From Ruegeria arenilitoris (GTDB taxonomy: Bacteria > Pseudomonadota > Alphaproteobacteria > Rhodobacterales > Rhodobacteraceae), in NCBI RefSeq assembly GCF_013032855.1, contig NZ_WQDA01000001.1:627501-691500 (forward strand): DNA of 64,000 nucleotides. Direction: 5' to 3'. Shown in pieces: positions 55,312-64,000 of this stretch; the stretch's first letter is position 1, and each line of letters starts with the position of its first letter. The position numbers were made by a program, and so were the translations under genes. A model generated the notes under the pieces. That model saw only the letters and a program-made list of their open reading frames with translations, had not been told where the DNA came from and ran no database searches.

Positions 55312-56264
55312 TGAACAAAAGTCGCATTGATTGCACTGATATCCCGGTTGTCGCCCTGCAAGACGGGGACATGCGGGTGTCGTTGTTGGGCTATGGGGCG
55401 ATCACGCAAGGGTGGTGGTACAAGGGCCAACCGCTGATCCTTGGCTATGACGACTCGACCGAATACCTGAACGATCCGTTCTATCTCGGCGCGCTCGTCG
55501 GGCGGGTCGCCAACCGGATCGGCGGCGCAGGGTTCGATCTGGACGGCACCCATCATGCGCTGATTGCGAACGAAGGGTCGAATACGCTGCATGGGGGGCC
55601 AGAAGGGCTCTCGCGCCAGTTCTGGCGGGTCGAGCAGCTTTCGCCGTGCGAGGCGGTGCTGGTCCATGTCTCGCCCCACGGCGCGGGCGGATTTCCGGGG
55701 GCTGTGCGCTTCGAGGTCAGGGTCCGGTTGGATTTCCCTTGCCTGACATATTCGATCTCGGCCTGGCCGGACAGGCCGGCCCCGATCAGCATTGCGCAAC
55801 ACAACTATTACACGTTGGGGTCGGCTCGAGGCATCTCGGAGCACCGATTGCAGTTGGCGTCAGATCGTCACTTGGAACTGAACGATCAGGAGATACCGTC
55901 TGGCGGGATCGTCGACTCTGCATCGGTCGGGCTGGATTTCGCGGCCCCCGAACCGATCGGACAGGCCGCCACGGACCTCGATCACTTCTTCCTGTTCGGC
56001 ACCGGCGGCATGGTGGCCCAACCGGTTGCCACCCTTGCGGCGCCGTCGGGATTGACGATGACGGTCCATTCAGATCAGCCCGGGGCGCAGGTCTACTCTG
56101 CCGCCCATTTGTCTGCGCCATTTGCACCGCATGCCGGGCTCTGTATCGAACCATCGGGCTATCCGAATGCGCCGAACGTCCCCGCGTTTCCATCGATCGT
56201 ATGTACGCCCGAAAAACCGTATCACCAGACGCTGATGCTTGAGATATCCGAGGCAGGGGCATGA
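55308..56264 (+). CDS. Aldose 1-epimerase (galactose mutarotase family)
   Basis: 318 residues in the galactose-mutarotase fold. Residues expected for catalysis are seen: GRVANRIGGAGF and the substrate-binding NTLHGGPEGLSRQ, the catalytic His in AQHNYYTLG, and the catalytic Glu near the C-terminus in AGLCIEPSGYPNAP. It interconverts anomers of the sugar, here most likely xylose, before isomerisation. ATGA-type overlaps link it to xylB and to the next gene. Confidence 0.88.
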   Translation: MMNKSRIDCTDIPVVALQDGDMRVSLLGYGAITQGWWYKGQPLILGYDDSTEYLNDPFYLGALVGRVANRIGGAGFDLDGTHHALIANEGSNTLHGGPEGLSRQFWRVEQLSPCEAVLVHVSPHGAGGFPGAVRFEVRVRLDFPCLTYSISAWPDRPAPISIAQHNYYTLGSARGISEHRLQLASDRHLELNDQEIPSGGIVDSASVGLDFAAPEPIGQAATDLDHFFLFGTGGMVAQPVATLAAPSGLTMTVHSDQPGAQVYSAAHLSAPFAPHAGLCIEPSGYPNAPNVPAFPSIVCTPEKPYHQTLMLEISEAGA

Positions 56265-57562
56265 GCGTGATCCGTTCCTTATCGGCCTTGGCTGTTTTCG
56301 CCAGCTTTGCCACCGGGACAGCGGCCCAGAACCTTGGCCCGGCTCCCGAGTTCATCGAGCCCGACCTTGCGATCGTGGAACTGGGGCAAATGCTGTTCTA
56401 CGACCCGATCCTGTCGGGAAACGAAAACATCAGTTGCGCCACCTGCCACCACCCAAGGTTCGGGACCTCGGACGGGATGTCGCTGGGCATCGGAGAAGGC
56501 GGGATTGGGCTGGGCAGCGCCCGCGGGCTTGGGTCTGACAACCTGCCCGAACAGCGCATCCCGCGCAATTCCCCGGCCCTCTGGAACCTTGGCGCGACCG
56601 AGTTCACGACGTTTTTTCACGACGGCAGGCTCGAGGATGCTCCTGAGCAACCTTTCGGCATCAGAACACCGTTGGGGCAGCATATGCGGCCGGGGTTCCG
56701 CTCGGCATTGGCGGCTCAGGCCATGTTCCCGGTTCTGTCGCCGGATGAGATGGCCGGACATTATTCGGAAAACCCGATCAGCAAGGCGGTGCGGCTGGGC
56801 CTTCTGACGCAACAGGGTGGTGCATGGGACCTGATCGCCGGGCGGGTGGCTTTGGTTCCGGAATATCAAAGGATGTTCCGCGACGTGACCCCCGAAAAGG
56901 AGGTCTCGTTCGTAGCCATCGCCAACGCGATTGCCGACTTCATCGCCTTTGAATGGCGTGCCGACAACAGTCCCTTTGATCGCGCGATGCGCGGAGAGGA
57001 ACCTCTGCCGCCCGACGCGGCGCGCGGCATGCAGCTGTTTTACGGCAAGGCCGGTTGCGGATCGTGCCATTCGGGGTGGTTTCAGACTGACCACGGGTTT
57101 CATGCGATCGCGATGCCGCAGATCGGCCCGGGAAAGGCTGCTCGTTTTGAAAACCACGTCCGGGATGATGGTCGACTGCGCGTAACCGGTGCAACCGAAG
57201 ATGCGTTTGCGTTCCGGACGCCGTCGCTGCGCAATGTGACGCTGACTGCGCCCTATGGTCACGATGGCGCCTATGCTCGGCTCGAGGACGTGGTACGGCA
57301 CCACCTTGACCCCGAAGGCGCGTTGCGGCGCTACTCGATCGAAATGGCAGATCTGCCTGTCTTTCCCGGAGCCGATGATCAACGGCCGCTACAGGATCCG
57401 GCCTTGGTCGATGCCATCGCCGCGGCCAACGAACTGCAACCGATTGCCCTGTCAGATGCAGAGATTGACGACATCCTGAGCTTTCTGGCTGCACTGGAGG
57501 ATCCCGCCGAACGGCTGGGTGTACCAGAGCGGGTGCCCAGTGGGCTGCCAGTCGACAAGTGA
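56261..57562 (+). CDS. Di-heme cytochrome c peroxidase / MauG-family protein
   Basis: 433 residues with a Sec signal peptide (MSVIRSLSALAVFASFATGTAAQ) and two heme c sites, CATCH (59-63) and CGSCH (266-270). The fold markers RNSPALWNLG, FHDGRLEDAPEQP, FRTPSLRNVTLTAPYGHDGAY and IDDILSFLAALEDP fit the bacterial peroxidase/MauG family. Periplasmic. Its place in a xylose operon, coupled to the mutarotase by ATGA, is unusual; it may oxidise a sugar-linked substrate or modify a partner protein, possibly the CRTAC1 protein encoded next on the other strand. Confidence 0.85.
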   Translation: MSVIRSLSALAVFASFATGTAAQNLGPAPEFIEPDLAIVELGQMLFYDPILSGNENISCATCHHPRFGTSDGMSLGIGEGGIGLGSARGLGSDNLPEQRIPRNSPALWNLGATEFTTFFHDGRLEDAPEQPFGIRTPLGQHMRPGFRSALAAQAMFPVLSPDEMAGHYSENPISKAVRLGLLTQQGGAWDLIAGRVALVPEYQRMFRDVTPEKEVSFVAIANAIADFIAFEWRADNSPFDRAMRGEEPLPPDAARGMQLFYGKAGCGSCHSGWFQTDHGFHAIAMPQIGPGKAARFENHVRDDGRLRVTGATEDAFAFRTPSLRNVTLTAPYGHDGAYARLEDVVRHHLDPEGALRRYSIEMADLPVFPGADDQRPLQDPALVDAIAAANELQPIALSDAEIDDILSFLAALEDPAERLGVPERVPSGLPVDK

Positions 57563-59074
57563 TCAGCGCCGCAGTCGGATGATCCGGTTGGTGTCGTATG
57601 TCTCCCAGTCCGAGCGGTCTCCGCCGGGCCAGACGACACGAATGTCCACGGTCCTGGCGTCGCCCAGACCGAAATGATGCGGCCCTGCCATCCCGCTGGC
57701 ATGGCCTCCGCCGATCGTGATCTCGCGGGTCTGAAATCCGGCAGCGGTCCGGACTTCGACAAAGGCGCCGATGGCCTGAGAATTGATGTCATGCTGGCCC
57801 AGATTCACCATGACCCAGTTCCCTGTTGCGGGCTGGTTCTGATAGATTTCGGCGGGTGATCCGCGATTGACCACAACCAAGTCCAACCAGCCGTCATTGT
57901 TCAGATCATGCAGCGCGGCGCCACGAGATTTTGCCATCGATGCCACACCGGCCCCAGCCGCGGATTCGAAAAACTGACCGGATTCCAGCTGCAGCAACAG
58001 GCTGTTGGGATCGTCCTGAGCCGCATCCGGCATCTGCTCGACATTGCCCTTCGCGACGAAAATGTCGTCACGCCCATCGTTGTTCACATCCGCGAATTGC
58101 GCGTGCCAACCGGTCGATGGTCGCCCGTCCGCGCCGATGTGCGGCCGATGTGCGGTCGTGCCCTTGTCATAGGTCGCATCACGCCATGTGGGACCGCCGG
58201 CTTCGGGGTCGAAAATCTGGAATTTCTGATCTCCCATCGAGGTCAGGTAGACATCGGGATAGCCATCCCCCGTCAGATCGCGCGACGCGATGCCCATGCC
58301 CCAGATCGAGTAGGGCAACCAACCTTCTGCCTGATCATACAGGCGCGGAGTTTCTTCCATCGCCCACATCTGTTCCTGTCCGCCACGGACATAGTAGTGC
58401 CGATCGTTGCTGATCCGCAGATCCGCGCGCCCGGTCCGGCCCCAATCCGAGAACAAAGCCGACAGCGCACAGTACCCAGGTTCCAGCCGAACGGGCGGGC
58501 CATAGGTTTCACCAAGGGGGCGGTACAGCAGAGTGGGGCCGCAGGCCTCGAATGGGCCATTCGGATTGTCGCGGTCCACATAGGTTCCGAAGGCGAGAGT
58601 GGGCAGTGTCTGTCCGGGTTCCCACGTGGCCGTGAAGGCCGTGGTCCAGTGGTCATCGGGCACAAACCCAAGCCCTGCGAATGGGCTGAACTGGCAATCG
58701 GGCCCACCTTTGAGCAACAGATCCGCCCCAACGCGCAGAACCACAAGGTCCAGGATGGCGTCGCCGTCGATGTCCATCGGGTAGGCGCCGGTCACACCTG
58801 TCAGGGACAGCGGCTCTGGCGTGCTTGCCTGAAAGGAGATTTGCGCCTGAGAGGTGTTTCGGAACAGCTGCGATGGGTTCGCCCCACCAGCAAGGAAGAG
58901 TTCCGGCAAGCCGTCCCCGCTGCAGTCGAAAACCGCGACGCCACCACCCACGAAATGCTCCCAGCCGCCGTCGTAGACATGAGAGGGAATGTCGATCGGT
59001 TGATACCGGGGGATGGCAGGATCGGCACTGGCGGTCGTGGCGAGGGCCGCCACCAGGGCGAGTTCAGCTCGCAT
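57563..59074 (-). CDS. CRTAC1-type FG-GAP/VCBS repeat protein
   Basis: 503 residues with a short signal peptide (MRAELALVAALATTASA). At least five FG-GAP/VCBS calcium-binding loops are visible, e.g. FDCSGDGLPELFLAGG, DIDGDAILDLVVL, DLTGDGYPDVYLT, DVNNDGRDDIFVAKG and DLNNDGWLDLVVV, forming an integrin-like beta-propeller, followed by a C-terminal ASPIC/UnbV-like domain. Exported. It overlaps the end of the ROK regulator gene by 11 bp and shares the TGATCA stop hexamer with the peroxidase gene, so it is tightly built into the xylose locus. Function unknown. Confidence 0.8.
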   Translation of the reverse strand: MRAELALVAALATTASADPAIPRYQPIDIPSHVYDGGWEHFVGGGVAVFDCSGDGLPELFLAGGANPSQLFRNTSQAQISFQASTPEPLSLTGVTGAYPMDIDGDAILDLVVLRVGADLLLKGGPDCQFSPFAGLGFVPDDHWTTAFTATWEPGQTLPTLAFGTYVDRDNPNGPFEACGPTLLYRPLGETYGPPVRLEPGYCALSALFSDWGRTGRADLRISNDRHYYVRGGQEQMWAMEETPRLYDQAEGWLPYSIWGMGIASRDLTGDGYPDVYLTSMGDQKFQIFDPEAGGPTWRDATYDKGTTAHRPHIGADGRPSTGWHAQFADVNNDGRDDIFVAKGNVEQMPDAAQDDPNSLLLQLESGQFFESAAGAGVASMAKSRGAALHDLNNDGWLDLVVVNRGSPAEIYQNQPATGNWVMVNLGQHDINSQAIGAFVEVRTAAGFQTREITIGGGHASGMAGPHHFGLGDARTVDIRVVWPGGDRSDWETYDTNRIIRLRR

Positions 59075-60281
59075 GGGCTGCGATCTCCTGCACCTTCAGG
59101 ATGGACACTTGCTCGATCCCGTAGGCCGCCGCGCCCTTGGCCCACATGAGGTCGCCCCAATGATGCACCTTGATCTCGGGCAGGGCGGTGTCGACATTCA
59201 CCACTCCGTTTCGAATGCGCGCCATCACGTCGTCCGAACACAGGTGCTCAAAGCTGACCTGGGCTCCGGACAGAATGATGCAATCGGGGGCAAAAAGATT
59301 GATGAGGTTTGACAGGCCCAAGCCGAACATCTGGCCCGCGCGAGCCAGAACGGAAATCGCCCGTTGGTCTCCGGCGTGCGCGCGGTCGTGAATGTCGGAT
59401 ACGGTTTCCAACGCGCTGCTTTGCCCGGCGACCGTCATTTCTCGGATCAATGCATAGTCGCCGACATAGGCCTCGAGGCATCCCCGTTGCCCGCATTGGC
59501 ACAGCGCCCCGTCCAACTGGACCTTGGCATGCCCGAATTCGGCCCCGCAGCCATGGTTGCCCCGGAACAGCTTACCGTCCAGAACGATGCCCAGTCCGAC
59601 ACCGTGTTCGATCGTGACGACAAGAAAGTTCGACAGGCCCTTGCCCAGCCCGAACAGCTGTTCGGCCTTGGCCACCAGGTTTGCGTCGTTTTCGATAAAG
59701 GCCGGGCAGGGCAGACCTTCATCGAGAAACGCGGCGAAGTTCACATTGCGCTCGGTGATCGAAGATGACCAGTGCACGAAATTCCTCTCGGCATCGACCA
59801 AACCGGCGATGCCAATGGAAACACCTGAAAGCCCGTCGATCGTGCGGTCGATCTTTGCGCAGGTCTCCTCAAGCGCAAGGCGCACGGTGCGGACGAAATC
59901 GCGCGGTGACATCCTGGCATCTTGCAGGGCGTACATGTGCGAGGTGACTTCGTTGCCTTCGAAATCGACCAGGATGACCGAGATGACCTGGCGCGCGACC
60001 TTGAGGCCCGCCACAAGATAGGAGGGCCCGTCCAGTTGCAGAAGAACCGGCGGCCGCCCGCGTTTGGCCGATTTGGAGTGGGCCTCGCCTTCGGTCTCTC
60101 GGACCAGGCCGGCGGAAATCAGGTCAGCGGTTGCGGCGGTTACGGTGGCCGGGCTGGTCTGCAGGGCCGATGCGATGTCGATCCGCGAAATCGACCCCTT
60201 GGTCCGGATATGTTCCAACACCCGCAGGCGCGTGGCATTCCGTTGGTCCAGCGAGTTTTGAGAAGCCTTGCTTTTCAGCAT
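59064..60281 (-). CDS. xylR: ROK-family transcriptional regulator (XylR-like)
   Basis: 405 residues. An N-terminal winged helix (VLEHIRTKGSISRIDIASAL, then SPATVTAATADLISAG) precedes a ROK sugar-binding domain with the zinc motif CQCGQRGCLEAY and the GIAGLVDAERN segment. ROK regulators of this type repress xylose genes and release DNA on binding xylose. Two matching inverted repeats occur in front of xylB and xylF, the latter in its own divergent promoter region. Assignment to xylose follows from the surrounding genes. Confidence 0.88.
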   Translation of the reverse strand: MLKSKASQNSLDQRNATRLRVLEHIRTKGSISRIDIASALQTSPATVTAATADLISAGLVRETEGEAHSKSAKRGRPPVLLQLDGPSYLVAGLKVARQVISVILVDFEGNEVTSHMYALQDARMSPRDFVRTVRLALEETCAKIDRTIDGLSGVSIGIAGLVDAERNFVHWSSSITERNVNFAAFLDEGLPCPAFIENDANLVAKAEQLFGLGKGLSNFLVVTIEHGVGLGIVLDGKLFRGNHGCGAEFGHAKVQLDGALCQCGQRGCLEAYVGDYALIREMTVAGQSSALETVSDIHDRAHAGDQRAISVLARAGQMFGLGLSNLINLFAPDCIILSGAQVSFEHLCSDDVMARIRNGVVNVDTALPEIKVHHWGDLMWAKGAAAYGIEQVSILKVQEIAAHAS

Positions 60282-60347
60282 CTTGTCTCCGCGAATCTTC
60301 TTTAGGCCTCAATCTATTGGGATTTGGGACCCACGAACAGAGTAAAT

Positions 60348-60365
60348 ATTTTACCCGCTGAAATA
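60348..60365. promoter_or_regulatory. Operator-like repeat upstream of xylF
   Basis: ATTTTACCCGCTGAAATA, 15 of 18 positions identical to the site before xylB, with arms ATTTTA and TGAAAT. It lies 67 bp upstream of the xylF ATG and 67 bp upstream of the divergent ROK gene, so one bound dimer could control both. Confidence 0.6.
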
Positions 60366-60432
60366 AATATGATACGCAGAAATACGAGGGCCGCGAATCA
60401 TGACGCGATGGCCCCATCAACGGGAGGAAATC

Positions 60433-61452
60433 ATGAAACGAATTCTCAGCTTTTCAGCTGCTGTTGCCATGGTTGGCTCGGCTGTCTTTGCCGAGCCGGT
60501 TGTCGGCGTAAGCTGGTCCAACTTTCAGGAAGAGCGCTGGAAGACGGACGAAGCGGCAATCAAGTCTGCGCTTGAGGCTGGTGGCGCCGAATATATCTCG
60601 GCGGACGCCCAGTCGTCCTCGGCCAAGCAGCTGTCCGACATCGAAAGCCTGATCGCACAGGGTGTGGACGCTCTGATCATTCTGGCGCAGGACGCGCAGG
60701 CCATCGGTCCGGCCGTACAGGCCGCCGCGGATGAGGGCATTCCCGTCATCGCCTACGACCGCCTGATCGAGGACGACCGCGCCTTCTACCTGACCTTCGA
60801 CAATGTCGAAGTGGGACGCATGCAGGCGCGCGCCGTGTACGAGGCAATGCCGAAGGGCAACTACGTCATGATCAAGGGTTCGCCTACGGATCCGAACGCG
60901 GACTTCCTGCGCGGTGGTCAGCAGGAAGTCCTTCAGGCGGCGCTGGACAGCGGTGACATCGTGATCGTCGGTGAAGCCTATACCGATGGCTGGTTGCCCG
61001 CCAATGCGCAGCGGAACATGGAACAGATCCTGACCGCCAATGAAAACAAGGTCGATGCGGTTGTCGCCTCGAATGACGGGACCGCAGGTGGTGTTGTCGC
61101 GGCGCTGACCGCGCAGGGCATGGAAGGTATCCCAGTGTCGGGTCAGGATGGCGATCACGCCGCGCTGAACCGCGTGGCCTTGGGTACGCAGACCGTTTCC
61201 GTCTGGAAGGACGCCCGCGAACTGGGCAAGGCAGCCGGCGAGATTGCCGTTGCACTCAGCAGTGGCACCGACCCGTCGGAAATCGACGGAGTGGTCAGCT
61301 GGACCTCCCCGGGTGGAACGACGATGAATTCCGTCTTCCTCGCTCCGGTTCCGATTACCAAGGACAATCTGTCGGTTGTTGTGGATGCCGGATGGATCGC
61401 GCTGGAAGATCTGTGCCAAGGCGTCGAGAACGGCCCCGCACCCTGCAACTAA
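60433..61452 (+). CDS. xylF: D-xylose ABC transporter substrate-binding protein
   Basis: 339 residues from ATG 60433, preceded by GGGAGGAAAT. Sec signal peptide (MKRILSFSAAVAMVGSAVFA) then a type I periplasmic sugar-binding fold: VVGVSWSNFQEERWKTDEAA, VDALIILAQDAQAIGPAVQ, VIAYDRLIEDD, VASNDGTAGGVVAAL and VSGQDGDHAALNR, all typical of XylF. It captures xylose in the periplasm for XylHG. A strong stem-loop follows the stop, as is common after highly expressed binding-protein genes. Confidence 0.94.
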   Translation: MKRILSFSAAVAMVGSAVFAEPVVGVSWSNFQEERWKTDEAAIKSALEAGGAEYISADAQSSSAKQLSDIESLIAQGVDALIILAQDAQAIGPAVQAAADEGIPVIAYDRLIEDDRAFYLTFDNVEVGRMQARAVYEAMPKGNYVMIKGSPTDPNADFLRGGQQEVLQAALDSGDIVIVGEAYTDGWLPANAQRNMEQILTANENKVDAVVASNDGTAGGVVAALTAQGMEGIPVSGQDGDHAALNRVALGTQTVSVWKDARELGKAAGEIAVALSSGTDPSEIDGVVSWTSPGGTTMNSVFLAPVPITKDNLSVVVDAGWIALEDLCQGVENGPAPCN

Positions 61453-61460
61453 ACTTCAAA

Positions 61461-61490
61461 GTCCCCGGCCTGCATGGGCGGGCCGGGGAC
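61461..61490 (+). other. xylF-xylH intergenic stem-loop
   Basis: GTCCCCGGCC (61461-61470) is the exact reverse complement of GGCCGGGGAC (61481-61490): a 10-bp GC-rich stem with a 10-nt loop and no following T-run. Such structures after binding-protein genes protect the upstream mRNA end and lower expression of the permease genes. Confidence 0.75.
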
Positions 61491-61515
61491 GATTGCTGAA
61501 TTTGAAAGATCGGAA

Positions 61516-62814
61516 ATGACCGAAACTTCGTCTCAGCCGATACCTCAGAAAACCAAGCCAAGCCTGTTCCAACAGCTGGAACTGGACATGCGGCTTTTGG
61601 GTATGATCGGCGCATTCGTGATCCTGTGCATCGGGTTCAATATCGTCACTGACGGACGGTTCCTGACGCCCCGCAACCTCTTCAACCTGTCGATCCAATC
61701 GGTTTCGGTGGCGATCATGGCCTGCGGTATGGTGTTCATCATCGTAACCCGTCACATCGACCTGTCCGTTGGCGCTTTGCTGGCGACCACCTCGGCGGTG
61801 ATGGCCATGACGCAGACCGAGTTGTTGCCGCGCGTGTTGGGGATGGGTCTGGACCATCCCGCCACCTGGATCATCACCATTCTGGTCGGTCTTGCCATCG
61901 GAACGCTGATCGGAGCGTTTCATGGCTGGATGGTCGGCTACCTGACCATTCCGGCGTTCATCGTGACTTTGGGTGGCTTTCTGGTCTGGCGCAACGTCGC
62001 CTGGTATCTGACAAGCGGGCAGACAATCGGGCCGCTGGACAGCAATTTCCTGATGTTCGGGGGAACGAACGGAACCTTGGGAACAACGGCAAGCTGGCTG
62101 TTCGGGTTGTTTGCGGCGGCCATTGCGATCTGGGCGCTGTGGGGCAGCCGCCGGGCCAAGGCGGCGCATGGCTTCCCGGTCAAACCCGTCTGGGCCGAGG
62201 CAACGCTCGCCGGGATCATTGCCGCAAGCATTCTGGGATATGTGTACATCCTGAACAGCTATGCCATTCCGACGCGCCGGTTGCAGCGTATGTTCGAAGC
62301 CCGCGGCGAGACGATGCCCGAGGGCCTGATCGTCGGATACGGCATCCCGATCTCGGTCCTGATCCTGATCATTGTCGCCGTGACCCTGACGGTTGTGGCC
62401 CGCAAAACCCGTTTTGGGCGCTATATCTTCGCGACCGGCGGCAACCCGGATGCCGCCGAGCTGTCGGGTATCAATACCCGCCTGCTGACCGTCAAGATCT
62501 TTGCGCTGATGGGTTTCCTGTGCGCGGTTTCGGCAGTGGTCGCCTCGGCGCGGCTGGCCAACCATTCCAATGACATCGGAACACTGGACGAACTGCGAGT
62601 GATTGCGGCTGCGGTCATTGGCGGAACCGCCCTGTCTGGCGGCATCGGCACCATCTATGGCGCGATCCTTGGTGCGCTGATCATGCAGGCGCTGCAATCG
62701 GGCATGGCCATGGTCGGCGTGGATGCGCCGTTCCAGAACATCGTCGTCGGCAGCGTGCTGGTTCTGGCCGTCTATATCGACATCGTCTATCGCAAGCGAT
62801 TGGGTGGAAAATGA
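61516..62814 (+). CDS. xylH: Xylose ABC transporter permease
   Basis: 432 residues from ATG 61516, with about twelve membrane helices in the BPD-transp-2 fold. The EAA-like region [25 protein letters not shown] and [21 protein letters not shown] match XylH. The size (larger than ribose permeases) fits the xylose type. It forms the inner-membrane channel with XylG. It overlaps xylG by 4 bp. Confidence 0.93.
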   Translation: MTETSSQPIPQKTKPSLFQQLELDMRLLGMIGAFVILCIGFNIVTDGRFLTPRNLFNLSIQSVSVAIMACGMVFIIVTRHIDLSVGALLATTSAVMAMTQTELLPRVLGMGLDHPATWIITILVGLAIGTLIGAFHGWMVGYLTIPAFIVTLGGFLVWRNVAWYLTSGQTIGPLDSNFLMFGGTNGTLGTTASWLFGLFAAAIAIWALWGSRRAKAAHGFPVKPVWAEATLAGIIAASILGYVYILNSYAIPTRRLQRMFEARGETMPEGLIVGYGIPISVLILIIVAVTLTVVARKTRFGRYIFATGGNPDAAELSGINTRLLTVKIFALMGFLCAVSAVVASARLANHSNDIGTLDELRVIAAAVIGGTALSGGIGTIYGAILGALIMQALQSGMAMVGVDAPFQNIVVGSVLVLAVYIDIVYRKRLGGK

Positions 62815-63617
62815 CGCAAGCGCAGGAAACTCAGAAAACGCCGCCGGCATCCGGTCGCGGATCCGGGCAACCACCTCTGGTCGAGATGCGAGACATTTCG
62901 ATCTCGTTCGGCGGGATCAAGGCCGTCGACCAGGTCTCGGTCGACCTGTATCCCGGCGAGGTGGTGGGATTGCTGGGGCACAACGGGGCTGGCAAATCGA
63001 CGCTGATCAAGGTCCTGTCCGGAGCCTATCAGATGGACCACGGGCAGATCCTGATCGATGGCAAACCGGTCGAGATCAACAACCCGCGCGACGCGCGGTC
63101 CAACAATATCGAGACAATCTACCAGACCTTGGCCTTGGCCGACAATCTGGACGCCACCTCGAACCTGTTCCTGGGACGCGAAATGACTACTCCTTTCGGT
63201 CTGGTCAACGACGCGGCAATGGAGGCCGAATGCCGTAAAATCATGGCGCAGCTGAACCCCAATTTTCAGAAGTTCAACGATCCGGTTTCGGCTCTGTCAG
63301 GTGGCCAGAGACAGTCGGTGGCCATCGCGCGGGCTGTCTATTTCAACGCCCGCATCCTGATCATGGACGAACCGACCGCCGCCTTGGGCCCGCACGAGAC
63401 GCAGATGGTGGCCGATCTGATTCACCAGCTCAAGGCGCAGGGGATCGGAATTTTCCTGATCGACCACGACGTCCATGCGGTCATGGATTTGTGTGATCGG
63501 GCCTCAGTCATGAAGAACGGCAAGCTGGTCGGCACGGTCGATATCGCGGACGTGACCGACGACGATCTGCTGTCGATGATCATTCTGGGCAAGCAGCCCG
63601 GGCAAAACTCGGAATAG
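62811..63617 (+). CDS. xylG: Xylose ABC transporter ATP-binding protein, single-cassette form
   Basis: 268 residues with Walker [10 protein letters not shown], signature [17 protein letters not shown], Walker [13 protein letters not shown] and the switch His ([12 protein letters not shown]). E. coli XylG carries two cassettes (~510 residues); this protein has only one, as in FrcA-type proteins of alphaproteobacteria, so it should act as a homodimer. The stop is close to xylA. Confidence 0.92.
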   Translation: MTQAQETQKTPPASGRGSGQPPLVEMRDISISFGGIKAVDQVSVDLYPGEVVGLLGHNGAGKSTLIKVLSGAYQMDHGQILIDGKPVEINNPRDARSNNIETIYQTLALADNLDATSNLFLGREMTTPFGLVNDAAMEAECRKIMAQLNPNFQKFNDPVSALSGGQRQSVAIARAVYFNARILIMDEPTAALGPHETQMVADLIHQLKAQGIGIFLIDHDVHAVMDLCDRASVMKNGKLVGTVDIADVTDDDLLSMIILGKQPGQNSE

Positions 63618-63626
63618 GGGGCAGGT

Positions 63627-64000
63627 ATGACAAGCGGTTTCTTCGAGGGTATCGAAAAGGTCCGGTACGAAGGCGTAGACAGTCGGAACCCGCTGGTGTT
63701 CCGTCACTATGACCCGGACGAAGTGGTTTTGGGCAAGCGCATGGAGGACCATCTGCGCTTTGCCGTCGCCTGGTGGCACTCTTTCGCATGGGAGGGCGGA
63801 GACCCGTTCGGTGGTCCGACCCTTGTCCGCCCGTGGCACCCGCAAGACGACATGGGACGCGCCCGGATGAAGGCCGATGTCGCCTTTGAGATGTTTGAAA
63901 TACTGGGACAGCCCTATTTCTGCTGGCACGACGCGGATATTCGCCCCGAACAGAGCAACTTTGCCGAAAACCTGCGCACGCTCGAGGAAATCACCGACTA
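63627..64000 (+). CDS. xylA: Xylose isomerase, 3' partial
   Basis: The first ~124 residues are present; the gene runs off the window. [28 protein letters not shown] and the [18 protein letters not shown] block match xylose isomerase, and [11 protein letters not shown] holds the catalytic ring-opening His. It converts D-xylose to D-xylulose for XylB. The ATG at 63627 is close to a GGGGGCAGG site. It ends the visible xylFHGA unit. Confidence 0.95.
   Translation, partial: MTSGFFEGIEKVRYEGVDSRNPLVFRHYDPDEVVLGKRMEDHLRFAVAWWHSFAWEGGDPFGGPTLVRPWHPQDDMGRARMKADVAFEMFEILGQPYFCWHDADIRPEQSNFAENLRTLEEITD

Overview
The window looks like chromosomal DNA of a marine alphaproteobacterium of the Rhodobacteraceae (Roseobacter group). 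The evidence is the high GC content, compact operons with many ATGA start/stop overlaps, the str operon (rpsL-rpsG-fusA-tuf) followed by a CCA-encoded tRNA-Trp, a periplasmic nitrate reductase operon with an FNR-type box, the arginine-decarboxylase/carboxynorspermidine route to polyamines, and an imelysin/bacterioferritin iron cluster. No insertion sequence, integrase, phage gene or CRISPR array was seen.

Layout. 1-1.5 kb: end of a DMT/EamA exporter and a convergent glycosyltransferase. 1.6-7.5 kb: rpsL, rpsG, fusA, tuf, a small ORF, a DUF374 acyltransferase and tRNA-Trp. 7.6-11 kb: a large class III cyclase (SAM-cyclase-AAA-TPR). 11-18.9 kb: an unusual five-gene operon of a berberine-bridge-type flavoprotein oxidase, a LodA-N-like protein, a LodA-C-like domain fused to a VioB-type ferritin-like domain, a QhpD-like radical SAM/SPASM enzyme and a LodB/QhpG-like flavoprotein. 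19-21.6 kb: solitary lptF, a LysR regulator and a divergent PhnZ-like HD protein. 21.6-26.9 kb: polyamine operon. 27-32.7 kb: iron operon (two imelysins, bfd, bfr, di-heme protein, DUF1513). 33-34.5 kb: ZrgA-like protein and a second ureohydrolase. 34.8-38.5 kb: a 1222-residue multidomain protein. 38.5-43 kb: a second SAM-cyclase-AAA-TPR protein translationally coupled to a pentameric ligand-gated channel homologue. 43-49.8 kb: napFDAGHBC plus a small membrane protein. 49.8-53.5 kb: YqjE/YqjD-like proteins, AI-2E exporter, BCCT transporter and a 30-residue microprotein. 53.8-64 kb: a D-xylose locus (xylB, galM, di-heme peroxidase, CRTAC1 protein, ROK regulator, xylFHG, start of xylA) with two matching operator-like repeats.

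Two regions stand out. First, the 1222-residue protein joins a cNMP-fold domain, an intact phytochelatin-synthase-like triad, a degenerate second copy, a Cys-less glutaredoxin fold, a eukaryote-like PPCDC/HAL3 cysteine-decarboxylase fold, ankyrin repeats and a gamma-glutamylamine-cyclotransferase-like domain. Together these could turn glutathione into cysteamine plus 5-oxoproline within one polypeptide (inference). Second, the 11-18.9 kb operon combines a LodA-like quinone-enzyme fold, a ferritin-like domain and both known classes of tryptophylquinone maturase, which suggests a new protein-derived-cofactor enzyme (inference). Each region sits beside one of the two paralogous cyclases.
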